Shown: positions 11,951 to 23,889 of the stretch, in pieces
Layout: the number at the start of each line of letters is the position of its first letter
Position numbering within the stretch: the first letter of the stretch is position 1
Origin: Dicyema japonicum
Taxonomy: Eukaryota > Dicyemida > Rhombozoa > Dicyemidae
Direction: 5' to 3'
Length of the DNA stretch: 64,000 bases
NCBI GenBank assembly: GCA_011109175.1
Contig: RDEW01000015.1
Location: 266,310 to 330,309 of the forward strand
The notes under the pieces: model-generated
Told to the model about the DNA's origin: nothing
Databases searched by the model: none
Seen by the model: only the letters and a program-made list of their open reading frames with translations
Position numbers and translations under genes: made by a program

Positions 11951-12975
11951 TTAGAATTTACACTGCTTTTTTGAATTTCTTAAATACCGACAATACTTGA
12001 GCAGTTGGAAGTCCTCCAAGGTCACAGATTTTGACCTCGGAGCATCATTGTACTTTATCACTGTTTTCGGACAGTCCCCTATATTCGGCATGATAAATCG
12101 TGGAGGAGCTAAAAGTAACTCTTCTTTCGATTTTGGCGTATCACAGGCTACAGGCAAACTCTCAGAAATGGGTATTCTCTCCTTATTCTGCGGTGGAATA
12201 TCTTCTTTCCTGTAAATTTATATATTAAAATATGCCATTCTTCAGAGTCCGAGAACAGTCCAATTGATCGACGGATCGCTTCATTCAATTCGTTTCGAGA
12301 CTGTTTTAGAATGCTTGATTCTAGTTCAAAGGATTCCCTTAAAAGGACTAATCCCAATTATTTTATGATAACCTGGCTTTTCAGGTTTTTTACTTTTTTT
12401 GACTGGGATTTTATTGCCTTAAAGTTATCATCAAGTGAACTATAATAATAATCTAAAATACCCTTGTAATTCCATTTAACAATATCGTAGTTTATACTTT
12501 TATAGATGACGCTACATTGGATGTACTGTAATGTGACCTCATTTCCTTACAAGTCCGCATTCACAAACGCTGCTGATTGGGAATTGGGGTCACCTAACTT
12601 TGTCTTTCCTTTTCCGTGACTTCAACTTTGCATTGGATGCACTGTAATGTGACCCCATTTCCTTATTTTACTACAAGTCCGCATTCACAGACGCTGCTGA
12701 TTGGGAACTAGGGTCACATAATTTTGTCTTTCTTTGTAACCACAACTTTGTCTACTGATTTCTTAATAAGCACACCCCAAAACAACGTTAGTAAAGTTAT
12801 CTCGCTTGTGTCACCCTCTCCTGGATGCGGTTTGTTAATCGCTTCCAGTTCCTCGATTGGTCCCTCAGGTGCTCAAGATCATCTGCCGACGTCAACCCTT
12901 TACCAATCGAAGTTAGGTCTTGATGTAGAAGGGTTGGTAGGGTTGAGGTTGGTGACGCATCTCAAATTGCACTAA
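11951..12975 (-). CDS. Unidentified multi-exon gene with tiny introns
   Basis: On the minus strand the last exon (12209-11951) encodes a hydrophilic stretch including 'EDIPPQNKERIPISES' and 'FQLLKYCRYLRNSKKQ' before TAA. It joins in frame to the exon with 'SSILKQSRNELNEAIRR' if a 26-nt GC-AG intron (12235-12210) is removed. Further upstream are 'SLDDNFKAIKSQSKK', then a tandemly duplicated segment (12505-12735), then 'DDLEHLRDQSRNWKRL' next to a 21-nt GT-AG candidate. An A7 run near 12405 appears to be one base short, because the frame is lost there. I do not recognise the protein. The Lys/Glu-rich composition suggests an intracellular protein with some coiled coil. The 5' end is not defined. 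Confidence 0.45.
12505..12735. repeat. Direct tandem duplication, unit about 120-130 bp
   Basis: Two adjacent copies share ACTGTAATGTGACC, CATTTCCTTA, AAGTCCGCATTCAC, CGCTGCTGATTGGGAA and GGGTCAC in the same order. The second has an extra TTTTACTA after TTCCTTA. The unit lies inside the unidentified minus-strand gene. Each copy contains a GT...CAG segment usable as a very short intron on the minus strand (25 and 33 nt), so it may be a duplicated exon-intron module. This was judged by eye. Confidence 0.7.
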
Positions 12976-14539
12976 TGTCTTTTTCACTCGTTTCAAACTG
13001 ATTTCTTGAAAATAGAAAACAACTATTCATACGTTTTTATAATCTTCCTTAATAATATGCACTTTCACAGATACTGAGCACAGATTTTATGCTCTTCAAC
13101 ACAATCTATCGATACTAGTATTTTGGTGCAACTGGAGTCTTTATCGACACTGTTAAAGACTTTTAGTACTCATCTTGGAAGAGGATTTGGAAAGATGTTT
13201 GGGATGATCATATTAAAATTTAAGATCAAGGTATTCAATTCTTTTAGAAAATCTAGTAAACTAAAATTAACTAAAAACCCACGTGAGTACAATCCCATAC
13301 TCCATAAAAGCATAAGTTCTGAACCTCTGATGGAAATAGTACCACTAAGACTGAAGCAGTCTTCGTTTCCTCGTATCCCATATGTAAATAATAAAACATC
13401 TTCACCCTAGAAAAGGTAATCCACATATTATCATGCTTATTGACAGATCGAAATATGCTATTTAGTATTCCAGCTGCTTGCATTGTGCAATAACTAGGAA
13501 AAGTCTAATCAATGGTCACTCAATGCAACAGATTGCAATGAAGGTTCGATAAACTCATTGGTTACATTCATCTATTAATCCTATATATTCAGTCAATAGC
13601 ATACCGACTCTACAAAGACTCAAGCATATTCAGTCTTAGGTGTTAATATTTTCAATTTTTTAATTATTGAAGCCTTTCACGAAAATCCATGAAAATAAGG
13701 TTGTACTAATACAGCAATTTTAGTCATGGGTAATCGTAGGAGGTCAAATGACTATATAAATGTAGTCGACGTCAATTTTTGCCCAAAGTAGTCAAGGAAA
13801 TGTTTAAACTACCTTTAAAGATCAATCAAATTGATTAATGTAAGAATTGAGAGACCTATATTGACTATTAGTCAACAAAAACTTTTCTGACATCATCAAA
13901 GCCTTAGAAGCATCAACTTAATGACAAATTGACAGCATACTTTGATATAGAAGATATGAGACACTGCCTAATAGTTATAGTAAATCCTTTGGCACGGAAA
14001 GTGGTTATAGATTCGAGGAAGGGGTAAAGTTAGAAGGCCGATGACCCCCCTATAATAATGATTTCCAGATTATGATATATAATTTAACAGATGATTGACA
14101 AGGACTATCATATACAGAAACTGACAAATAGCAGTCACGTAAATGTAATTCTAATGATAAATGGCTAATTTGATTATTCATACTTTTATTAAATCGATAG
14201 TTTAATTAACAGTTTTCATACATCAATAGGGGACTCATTGTTATCACAAATTAAAAACTATTTACATTGATATCAAAAAAGGCCGTCTCCTAATAGCCCA
14301 CAAAAAACCCCACAAAAATATATATTGATTTTCGGGCGCATTTTTTAAATTTTTTGAGGTTACTAATTATCAAAGTAAATTTATTCTCATAAGTCTCCAA
14401 TTAACATTAATTATTTTATTATTAAAAATAAATAAATTTACATTTAATAATTAAAAAGACAATAAATAGTTAGATAATTTAAATACCAATCGCTTTTTCA
14501 TTAGTTTGCCTTTTTTTAATAAATCTAAGAAGTCACAAA
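12976..14539. other. Spacer upstream of the FARP-like gene
   Basis: Open frames at 13123-13410 (plus) and 13271-13483 (minus) overlap and neither has a recognisable domain; either could be an exon of a neighbour. The last 250 bases before 14540 are very AT-rich, as expected of a compact promoter, with no identifiable element beyond that. Confidence 0.35.
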
Positions 14540-17500
14540 ATGGTATTCTTCAAGTCAAGTCGACTGTTCAACGTCGGAGTTCACTACTTGGACGACAACA
14601 AATCGTACTTCCAAATGAAGGTACCGCGTCACAAATAATTGGTGCATAACTACAACATGCCTTATCGATTAAATATATCACACATTTTCTTATCAAACGC
14701 AGGCCAAGGCCCTCGGAAAGGAATTGTTTGAGTGTATCTGTCAGCTGCTGGGGTTGGAAGAGAGGGACTACTTTGGTCTCCAGTTCATCGATCGAAATGG
14801 AAATCTGGTTAATTGGCTTTAATTAGATATGCTGCTGTGCTTTTATTCCCACAAATTTACCACTAGGCATGGCTTGACAACGAAAAGAGTCTCCAACGAC
14901 AAATCTGGCACCTCAAAAACAGAGAACTCCTCTTCAGGGTCAAGTTCTACATCACTGACCCCTCCACCCTTGCAAACGAATACACTCGGTCACATTTTTC
15001 TTTACTGTAGGTATCTCTTTGCTCTCCAAATTGGTATTGATCTGAAAACTGGGTTTATCACTGGCTTGGAGACAGATCTGGCATGTATGATCTCTTACGT
15101 TTTGCAAGGTTTGGAAGATTTCAGTAAAAGTAGCTGATTTAGGGGACTATGATGATGAGAATGTAGCCAATATAGATTTAGCAGGTAGTCTCCCAGAGTG
15201 TAACGATCAAATTGAGGAGCAGACGATGGCCTTCTACAAGCAGAACCAGTAAGGAGAGTATTCAGATGTAGGGGAATGCTCAAATCTGAGGCCGACTTGA
15301 AACTATTGGAGAAAGCAAGGAAAATGCCCTCTTATGGAAAACGGTTCTATCCGTGCGAGGTAATGGGAATTGATAAGGTCAGAGTTCGTCTTTTGGGAGT
15401 AACCCACTGTGTATCTGCACTGACCACGTGGGAATATCTATTCATGAGGATGACGTCGAAGTGGCGGTCTTTGCATGGGAATCAATACATACTGTGTCCT
15501 TTAAAAAACGAAAACTGACTGTCCTGTATACTGTGTTTGGCCAGGTACCCCTTATAGATGATTTCTTAGAAGAAGGAATCCGAGTTCGTGTTTGAAGACG
15601 CTAACAAGTGCAGGGCCTATTGGAAGATTGTCTGGGAGAACCTCTCCTTCTACAAGGACGTTATCCAGCAGAAAAACAAGCGAGTTGGTCGTTCAAGTCT
15701 ATTTAAACGGGGATCACGGTTCCGTTACAGTGGGAGGACTCTGACTGCGATGATGCGTCTGGACACTGAGAAACCTCTTCAAAGTTTTGAAAGGTTTGGA
15801 ATTTGTGGAGACTGAAGGACTCATTCAAATCGAATCAGCATGAACAGACCAGCGAGGAAAACATACATTTCTACACCTTCTAAGGAAACGTGCAAGGACT
15901 TGCTTAATAATGACCACAATCTCGATTGGTCGAGACCACTAATTACTGAGCAGGAGATTGATGATATCCACGGTGCCTGCTTCGGGGACATACTTTGCGT
16001 GGATAACACGTTTATTTTACTTTTATGTTAGTCTCGAACAATCTGTACCTGAAGAGGATCCCAACGTTCGACCAATAAAGCGGTTTTTGCCGATGACTGA
16101 CCCAGTGGTCAATTTGAGCTCCAAACGGTCGATGTATTTGTCCTCAGCTACGAATCCGAGACAGGAACTTAACTCTTCTCGACCGATGGCCCTCAATAGA
16201 GTGGCATCACGTGGGTCGATGTGGTCGAAACGCAGATTAGTCAAGAGTGTTGTATTAATCCTGTAATTTGCAGTCCCAGTCGGAGATTCCGAGGATTTAC
16301 GAGATTATCACGGAACTTTATTCCGCGGAAAAGGTCTTATGTGAGGAATTGACAGCTATCGGAAAGGTTATTGACAGAAATATGCCAGTATTTCAGGAAT
16401 GCTGTTGAAAATGTATTGACTGAGCCTCGGCTTGATGAATTCACAGCTTCTGTAGTGTCTCTTATGGAACAACACGTTCGTCTGAAATCCCTCCTGACGA
16501 CTAGTTTGGACCAAATGTTTTTTTAGACTGATTTTTAGCCACGTGGAAAAGCTGCTGAGTTATGTTTCCCTCTTTTTTGTGGAAATTTTCGACTCTTTTT
16601 ATGTTGGCTTGGTTTTGATTGTAGATTTACGAACAATATTTGTCCTCTTGTGACGTTCGGATGAGATCCCTGATGGCTGAGATGGCTGAGAACGGCCCAT
16701 TTTCTACTGAGTGTGCCATCTTCGAAAGTCAGATGTATTCTTCCGTTATACGGCTCTTCCTTCGGCCGATCCAGCAACTGTATTACTACCAGCTGATCCT
16801 CGATGGTTCGACTTGTGCTAATTTCAGCCATTTCTGGCACTTCAATGACGGATGAGAATCACGATTTATTCAACTGTAGTCATAAATGTGATATTTAGCC
16901 ATGTCTACGAAATTAAGCTGTCTTTTGGAGAAGAACGACTCGAGGATACAGAACACTGTGATTTTGTAGCCTTAAGATTAGGTTGAGATGATTTGCCTGT
17001 ACGAATTGGCCTCCTTCATTGATGAGTCTGACTTTATAGTGGGGAATAATCAGAAGTTGGTGAGAATGGGAGTACTTAAGGTTAATTCTTCTGAAAGATT
17101 GGCTGTTTTGGTTAGTACTGTGGGTTATTTTAGCTGTCTGATGTAATTGTATTCTGTGAGCCTGTGTCTGGATTGGAATCGTTTTCCTTGACGAACAAGC
17201 AGAATCTACGAAACCTGGAGGTTGTTTGATGTGTTTATGGCAGAAAGTAAACGTTGAGAATGGATGCTTCTTCGTCCTTAGGAATGGGATTGATGAACTC
17301 CTCGTGGAGACTCAGTTTAGTTTGTGATTTGACTAAGAACTATCGAGGACAAGCACTCGTGGGTGGCCGATATTAACAATCTTCTAATTGACTTTTCAGA
17401 TTTTTCGGAAGAGGAGCCATTAGGTTATTTGGTTTTCTTAGATCAGGAAATTTGGATTCTGTGCACTTCCCTCGAGCGGTTCTCTCCATTATTTGGAAGT

Positions 17501-17943
17501 ATAGGATATGCTCACTTGGATTCTCTGATTTGTTTAACTTTTTTAAGGTGTTTTTGTATGTTATTTAAGGTGACCTTCTCTGGGCCCGTCTCCAGACAAA
17601 CGAAGCTGTCGAAACAGCGGTTTTTCATTGTCCTGAATAATTTGTGCCTTTACTTCTTTACTGATTACTACTCAACGAATGGGGTTGTTGTTGAGTTTAC
17701 TTGCAGCAAGCACTGCCTGAATGTAAGCACGTGATGTGCATCCTTTCGTCTGAGATATCAATGTCATCTGTGCCGGGCGATGACGAAACGGGGGAGAAGG
17801 ATAAGTATCAGTTTATTGTAAAGGTGAACCAAACTACAATGACTTTGATAACAGAGAGCAGGTATTATCAGAACAGGTGGATGTGTTTGTGACTGTTAGA
17901 TGGGCTGTGTCAATTGAGTCTCTCTCTGTCTAATTTAATCTAA
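14540..17943 (+). CDS. FARP: FARP-like FERM-RhoGEF-PH-PH protein, compact 20-odd exon gene
   Basis: The FERM lobe F1 starts at ATG 14540 ('FNVGVHYLDD', 'DYFGLQFIDR', 'WLDNEKSLQRQI'). F2/F3 follow ('VKFYITDPSTLANEYTR', 'VADLGDYDDEN', 'VFAWESIHTVSFKKRKL'), then a FERM-adjacent block 'LFKRGSRFRYSGRT' near residue 320. The DH (RhoGEF) domain runs from about residue 471 ('IYEIITELYSAEKVL' to 'LFLRPIQQLYYYQLIL'). PH1 follows (its end 'DKHSWVADINNLL'), then PH2 ('FFIVLNNLCLYFFTDYYSTN', 'YQFIVKV', 'RYYQNRW') and TAA at 17941. Known FARPs activate Rac/Rho-type GTPases at the membrane; about 900 aa here compared with about 1050. Introns read: 14621-14702, 14808-14866, 14989-15010, 15109-15130, 15249-15271, 15411-15430 (odd acceptor), 15545-15569, 15794-15817, 16010-16031, 16252-16273, 16367-16388, 16517-16538, 16564-16624, 16806-16827, 16876-16898, 16958-16981, 17111-17133, 17221-17243, 17315-17337, 17877-17899. 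The joins between 17390 and 17760 are unresolved. Confidence 0.88.
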
Positions 17944-19501
17944 TCGAAATATTATTTTCAGTTGACATTTTTAAATTGCAGTAATTTCTGTTTAAACTAA
18001 TCATTTTAATTCTCAATCAATAAGCATTTAATTTGGTTATAGAAAATAGTGCCTGAATTAATTATCCTTTGTCTAAATAAAAATTAATGACAGAAAATGA
18101 TAAATTTGACAGGAATTTATGAATCGATTTGGTAACAATGTTGTGCGTTATATCAAAACTTAACTTTTAATCTCTTTTGATTATGTCATCTTATTTTAAT
18201 TCTGTTCTTGATGTCCCGAGAATTCAGTTATACAAGACTGTATGTCTTTATGCTAAGAGATTTAAAAATGTCCTGGTTAATCTGCTCTTCCTGTGGATCA
18301 TCTATATGCGTACAAACTTGAGATATTCAAGAGTTCAATGGGATTATTGGTAGCATCACTATTATAAGAGAATTTGAGTCTACGTTATCGTCGTCCTCAA
18401 AACATTTTATTTTGGTTATTACTGAATACTGTTTTTGTAATAATTTGATCACTTAGAGTTTTCATGATTTTATTTCTGAATTTGTATTGGAACCAATTGT
18501 TATCCCATGATTAGAAAAAGTGGAACCAATTTGTTCCTCCATTGTGCAATTTTAAACTCAAAAGGAAGAAAGCCTACCATGCGCTATTGTGTATGAGGAA
18601 ATTGAGACTCGAAACGGATATGGGTTTATTTATTTTTTTCACGTACAATCATTCCATAACTCCTTTATGGACTGGAAGGATGGTATTACACTACATACAA
18701 AGAGCGTTTTATCTTGCTTCTTGAAAAATCAAGGAGAGCAGGGATCAAGATTGCCCTACACAAAAGGATCGACGAGAAGCTAGATGAAGATGAAAATTTG
18801 CTAGTAATGTCGATAAGAAATGCAGCAAAAAAAAGTATGGAAAACTACCTAAAAAAGAAATGCCATCATTAACTAGTATGTTGCAGCACAGAATAAACGA
18901 TAAGAGGGGTCTGAGAGCGCAGAGAAGAGTCCAAGCGTTTGCAGGACTTAGGGCATGAAGGGAACTAACTCCCTCTTATTTTCCTTGCTAATAAAGTTGT
19001 TAAAGTTAAATTGAGCGCATTTCCTTGCAAATCCTCAGGGATATGCTTTCTCAATTATGAGAGCAGCCAGTATTTGTTAACTATTTTTTTAAATTTATTT
19101 TGGTATAAAATGAAAAATTATTCTTTGAAGTACGTTGAATCATTTTCTACTTCACATTGACTGTCCAAATGGCGATTCTTCCAAACTGTGGAAACTGAAG
19201 AAATACTCGGACTTTGGAGATAGTTTCTGATTCATCCTAATCGCCTTCCCAACCTCTCTAACAGTTGGGAGAATGGTCAAAAGAGTAGTCAAGGAAATTG
19301 GAAAAACAATACTCGCAATCCGTAATGGTTTTCACAGAGCCCTGGTATGGCCATTGTATGGGGCACTCTCTACTGTCTCTTGGCAGCTGAAGCATGATTT
19401 GGTAGTAATGTCTTTGTTTCTGAATATTATTCTTTTATTTTACGTTTTATATTAATCCCACTTTATTAAACCAACAATAAAAAAGTTAATATATTTAATA
19501 C
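17944..19501. other. Intergenic; one unrecognised coding-like patch at 18725-18960
   Basis: Most of it is AT-rich and featureless. At 18725-18960 the plus strand reads 'KSRRAGIKIALHKRID' and 'AAKKSMENYLKK', then after a frame change 'SLTSMLQHRINDKRGLRAQ' to a stop. It looks like the end of a retrotransposon or a small gene, but I do not recognise it. At 19270-19400 'VKRVVKEIGKTILAI' is faintly like the C-terminal module of group A elements (compare 59.6 kb); this is weak. Confidence 0.35.
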
Positions 19502-20340
19502 TTAACAACCTTCCTCGCCTGCCTGTTCGCCAGCCTCCTCAAGCAGGTTCGATTCTGGTTGCTGAAACAACTCCAAGAGCGCTTTGTCCAATTGACCCCT
19601 CTGCCCATATGGCATCTCAGGGCTCTGCTTCCCATACTCCAGTGTCAGGCTCTCTAGGGTCCGCTTTAACACAGTGGACTGTAGATAGGCCTGGAGCTTC
19701 CTATCTACCCCCAACCGCTTCAGATAACCCTTGTGGTACTTTGTTGCAATTCCTTCCCACGTCATTACTATAGGAATAACAACCAAGCATCTGCCCCATC
19801 TCGTTTGTAAGAAAGTCATACTTCCTTTTTTCTCCACCTCCACAGTCTGCAAACGGTCTTGAGACGTGATGCCAACCTCTATGATAAGGACTTGGCCAGA
19901 CTCCTTATTGTGTACCACAATGTCCGGTTTATTGTGCTTGACTAGCACCGAGGTACGGATAACACTGTCTACCTTAATTTGGACCCTGGTGTTCTCTACT
20001 ACAGATTGCACCTTATGAGTCCGCAACTTTCTGGTGTGGCGAATACCATACTTATTGCATAGTAGAAGATGAAGACTCCTTACTACCTCGTTGTGCCTTC
20101 ACACATAGTCGTGGCAGAGCATGGATCCACATCGAGTGGCTAAATGATCAACCGGCATGCTCCTTGACTTACAGTGGGGACATGTATTTGTTGATCGACC
20201 CCAAAAAATATTGCGGTCTTGCATATTAGGATACGCTCACTTAGTTGGACTACTCCACACAGTCCACGGCCGAATTTATCACGGGGTAAATATAGTCTCT
20301 CCTTATTGGCTACCAGCACATGGACATGGTTCTCTCTGAG
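19502..20340 (-). pseudogene. R2-like retrotransposon C-terminus: CCHC finger plus restriction-like endonuclease
   Basis: On the minus strand a post-RT region ('KERLYLPRDKFGRGLCG') leads into a zinc knuckle 'CPHCKSRSMPVDHLATRC'. This fits CX2CX8HX4C, inside the pattern known for R2-type elements. It is followed by a one-codon-damaged 'YV*RHNEVV', where TGA replaces Arg. Then a 174-codon open frame (20026-19502) carries a restriction-like endonuclease core with 'KPDIVVHNK' and 'VLIIEVGITSQDRLQTVEVE', that is PD...E, plus a Glu-rich tail ending in TAA. This is the best-preserved C-terminus of the group in the window; the RT part is absent. Related copies are at 28.8-29.3, 30.6-32.0 and 39.7-42.0 kb. 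Confidence 0.82.
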
Positions 20341-20884
20341 TTTTACGTTTTATTAAACTTATAATAATAGATATTTAAAAAATGTTATAATCAGTCGAAC
20401 AAATAACGGGCAACACCCTTAAAAAATACACGGGAAACATCAAGTAACGAACTTGACAATAAAATAATGAACTATTATGCACACAACATTCCTTATATAA
20501 ATTTGAAAGCCCTCCTCTCTCTATTAAACCCAAACATTCGTCTAATAATATCCTAGAATTTCTCCCTTCATATAATCAATATTCCTCCTTGGCGAAAATC
20601 TAAGAAAAACTAATTCTCAACATGCTCAGGCCATATCTTCCTTTGGCTTCCTTTCAGTGTTCTAGAAAATGACGTGAAAACACTAAAAAGGAATTGAAAT
20701 CCTGAGTTGGCCTATTGAAATATCTATTTAACAATCGTGTCTTTATGGGTTATAAGTATTGTGACTCTCGGAAAGTGCTTAATCGAAAACAAACTTAAAA
20801 ACTAATTACTATATTCAGTTTCGATGACCACAAAGAAATAAGGGAGCTAAACCCAGTAGAATGGGAAAATGATGCTTTTTGGTG
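20341..20884. other. AT-rich spacer with a SINE 3'-tail relic
   Basis: Around 20745-20780 the sequence TATTGTGACTCTCGGAAAGTGC resembles the SINE end TACTATGGCTCTCGTGAAAAGGC. Otherwise nothing recognisable. Confidence 0.35.
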
Positions 20885-21240
20885 TCCCGGGATCATCTAG
20901 AAAAAAAGACAGAAATAACGTAAAATGGTTAGGTGATCCAAGTTCCCGAATTAAATAGCGTTTGTAGTCTCTTATTGTTTCTACTATATAACAAGAGTAA
21001 CTCATTCCTGCAGAGGAATCCGATTAAAGATGAGAACTTTTGACTAATCAATTTTCTGATAAAGACAGACGGGTTTCCATCTTCCTCACAGACGCGGAAG
21101 AATCCGGATCGACGTCTACGGGTCGTAGTTTTTGTAAGTAGAAGAGCGATTGATGATCCGGTTTGTTTGCCCAGTATACGAGTAGATGTTCGATGAAGGG
21201 AGTTGGTCCTCAAAACAAATGCACGAACAATTTTCATCTT
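20885..21240 (-). repeat. Dispersed repeat R, copy 2 of 3 (inverted)
   Basis: Reverse complement of the family described at 4021-4335, including the 'ATCGGATTCCTCTGCAGGA' core and the end 'GATCCCGGGA'. An open frame (21237-20929) reads through it with residues in common with copy 1 (IGFLCR, SGTWIT), but no domain is known. Confidence 0.6.
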
Positions 21241-21599
21241 CTGTAGACTTTAGATGAAGACATGTTTGCATGGGAGGCGAAATTCAAAACTAGTCGTATG
21301 TCATTCCAAGAACTGAGGGAGAACTTGTATCTGAACGGATCGGATGAAAATTATAACGCCTAACCAAAAGAAAACAGAAAAACTAATAAATGTAAAATAC
21401 TAAGATTAATGTTATTTTTAACTAACAGAATTTTATAGATTCGAAAATGAATTTTTGTGCTTATTGTTAGCAAAATGTGTTAGCTACTTCTTCCGAATTA
21501 AGTTTTAAATAAATAATTGAGACTCACAAACTCAATTCGATATACCGGAAAACTATTCCTGTGATAGGCCCTCATATTGGATCAACATCCCCTACTCAT

Positions 21600-21865
21600 G
21601 GAAGAAACGACCCGTAATCAAGGATCCAGATTTCTTTGGTCTGTTGAGGAGGATAGAAACTCACATCGCCTGTCCATTTCCAAGAAAAATTAAAACCGAT
21701 TGGTTAACAAGTGCCATTCCTCAATCGGATTCCTCTGTAGGGATGAGAAAAGGCTCTTTCGTAAGGTAGTGGGAACAATGGGAGACCACAGGCTCGATTG
21801 ATTACGGGAACTGGAATTACCTAATGGTCTGACGTTTTCTCGGTGATCCCAGGGTTCTAAATAAA
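21600..21865 (+). repeat. Dispersed repeat R, copy 3 of 3
   Basis: Carries 'CAATCGGATTCCTCTGTAGG', 'GGGAACTGGAATTACCTAA', 'TCTGACGTTTTCTCGGTGAT' and the shared end GGGTTCTAAATAAAT. No long open frame. It is followed directly by a diverged SINE. Confidence 0.6.
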
Positions 21866-21879
21866 TAAAAAGTGCACTA

Positions 21880-22140
21880 AGTTCTGGACCAAAAACCAGG
21901 AGGTCTCAATTCGAATATCGCTTCTGTCCATTCGGTAAAAGGCTCCACGAATATACGATGCTTCTGGATTGACAAGTGATGCCATCATCAGTGTTTCATC
22001 ACTGCAGAACCTTCTGGGACTCATAGACAAACAAAAAGAAAAGAAAGAAGAGTCATAAATATTTTTGATGTCTTGGATAAATTAGCATAACTATTCTTAC
22101 TTCTTAGTGTGAGTTCTGCCTAAGGTGAGCTCTAACTAAT
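21880..22140 (+). repeat. tRNA-derived SINE, old diverged copy
   Basis: Retains a B-box-like 'TCTCAATTCGAATATCGC', then 'GACAAGTGATGCCATCATCA', 'CACTGCAGAACCTTCTGG', the GAAAAGAAAGAA run and 'TTCTGCCTAAGGTGAGCTCT', all in consensus order compared with 34495-34828. Substitutions are much more frequent than in the other copies, so this is the oldest insertion. Confidence 0.65.
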
Positions 22141-23889
22141 GGAAACATTGCTACTCTTTGGCTGAAGGGCTATTATATATTTACAGCATTAAATGGCCGA
22201 CAATCTCAATTAATTAAGATATTGTGCTAAAAAGAGGGGACCTAGGATGAGACTGGTACTAATGGTAGTTGGCACAGAGAACCTTAGTTGACTTTTTGTT
22301 TTTATGTTTTGTTGGCGGTTCTGATAATAATAATATTAGCAACATAAATCATATTGACTATCATCGTATATATGCAGACGAATGATCCCCCATTTCTGCC
22401 AGTTTTAGTCGGACGAGATTCGAACCTATATCCTACCTCCATCCGACATTTTCTTTGTTCAGAAAATCGGGTTTCCGATATCTCCTGAGTTTGTCTTAGT
22501 GCAATAGAAGTACGTCACCACCTCAAGCTTACCACCAATTGACCACTCAACTAACTGGTTTTATGTATAACAGGATGAAAACTGAGATACCTTTCATTAA
22601 GGTTGGAATATTTCACAGGTTCGTTCTAAACAAGCTGAGTAGTATGACCTTCTTATTGTGGAGCTATCCCTTCTTTGCGACTCCCAAATGAAGATTAACA
22701 AATATAATTGATCCCTTTTTCAAGATCTATTAACATTCCTACGGTCCCTCGGAAATGTATCCGAGAGTGTCGAGAGTGAAAAACTCCATCGATGTAACCT
22801 TTTTTATGACCAATTGACTTTCTTACGATCCCTCAGAAATGTCTCCGAAATCGTCGACGAGGAACCTCATGACCAATCGGCTTTCTTCTGCATGGGAGAC
22901 TGTGTTAATAAAATGATCTCCTACTTCTTTACAAAAAGGCAGGAAACCACAACTGTCTTTCCTCTGAGATTCCTTTGAAAGAATCGGGTAGGGCTCTCTG
23001 AAATAACAAGTATTGTGCTCTTTTCTAGATCGAGTTTATTTTCTCAATGTCGAGTAGGAAAGGACAAACTTACATATGGGGCGACAATCGCGTGATGAGA
23101 AGGAACCCTTTTTTACTTTCAAAATATTTCACTTTCGAAGCCCCTTAGTTTCTTCAATATGTGTGTTAATAACGTGTCATACGTGACTCCAAGTATCATT
23201 AGCAATTATGGAAACTGAAAATCGGATAATCCGACTCGCAGTCTTTTTCCTCCTCGACAACCACAAAATGGGAGATCTTCTCTTATTCTAGCCTGAATCC
23301 ATGCTGGATCACCTGGATTCATTTCTGAGAATTTCACAAAAGCAGTTATTTTTATTTAGTCACTGGAAAGGAGGTAAATAAATTATGCTAGCTATAATCC
23401 TATACAAGGGGTCTCAAGTCTGATCATTCAAGTTATTTCCAACGACAACATCAGGGAATCAAAACTGATGTTTTTAGTTCTCCATTTAGTCAGCTCACAT
23501 GAGAAACCAAGAAGTTAAGGATGATCCCACAATAAGAACTTGAATATTTTCCGAGAGAGCCACATTACCATTTCAACCATATTGAGAATTATTTCAATGA
23601 GTTTAAAAAATAATTATATATAACCTCAGACAAATAGATAAGGAAGATGTAAACCAACTGATTTAATATATCCAGTTCTCACAATCGTCACACCAAAAGT
23701 TCCTATATCCATTCATATAAACGTCCAGCACATAACATTTGCGGGAATCATGGAATGGAAAAAATAAAATAATCCCTTTTGGTGCTACCCTGCCACTAAA
23801 CGCACCAACACATGTGGACCACAATTCGCTATTATTATAATTTGACCGAATAGTCAGAGGGAATCGAAAAATAACTTAATTATTTCTAA
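22141..23889. other. Intergenic, no gene seen
   Basis: The only structure noticed is an imperfect direct repeat at about 22735-22905 (GACCAATxGxCTTTCTTxxG and CCCTCxGAAATGTxTCCGA each twice). Reading frames are short and featureless. Confidence 0.4.

Noticed and set aside
13271-13483. Exon of a DNA-damage clamp protein
   Set aside because: I considered this because of its hydrophobic strand pattern, but could not align any conserved motif, so no name is given.
16023-16244. Minus-strand gene inside the FARP-like locus
   Set aside because: The plus strand is spliced in frame through this stretch and the minus-strand frame has no domain; it is a shadow frame.
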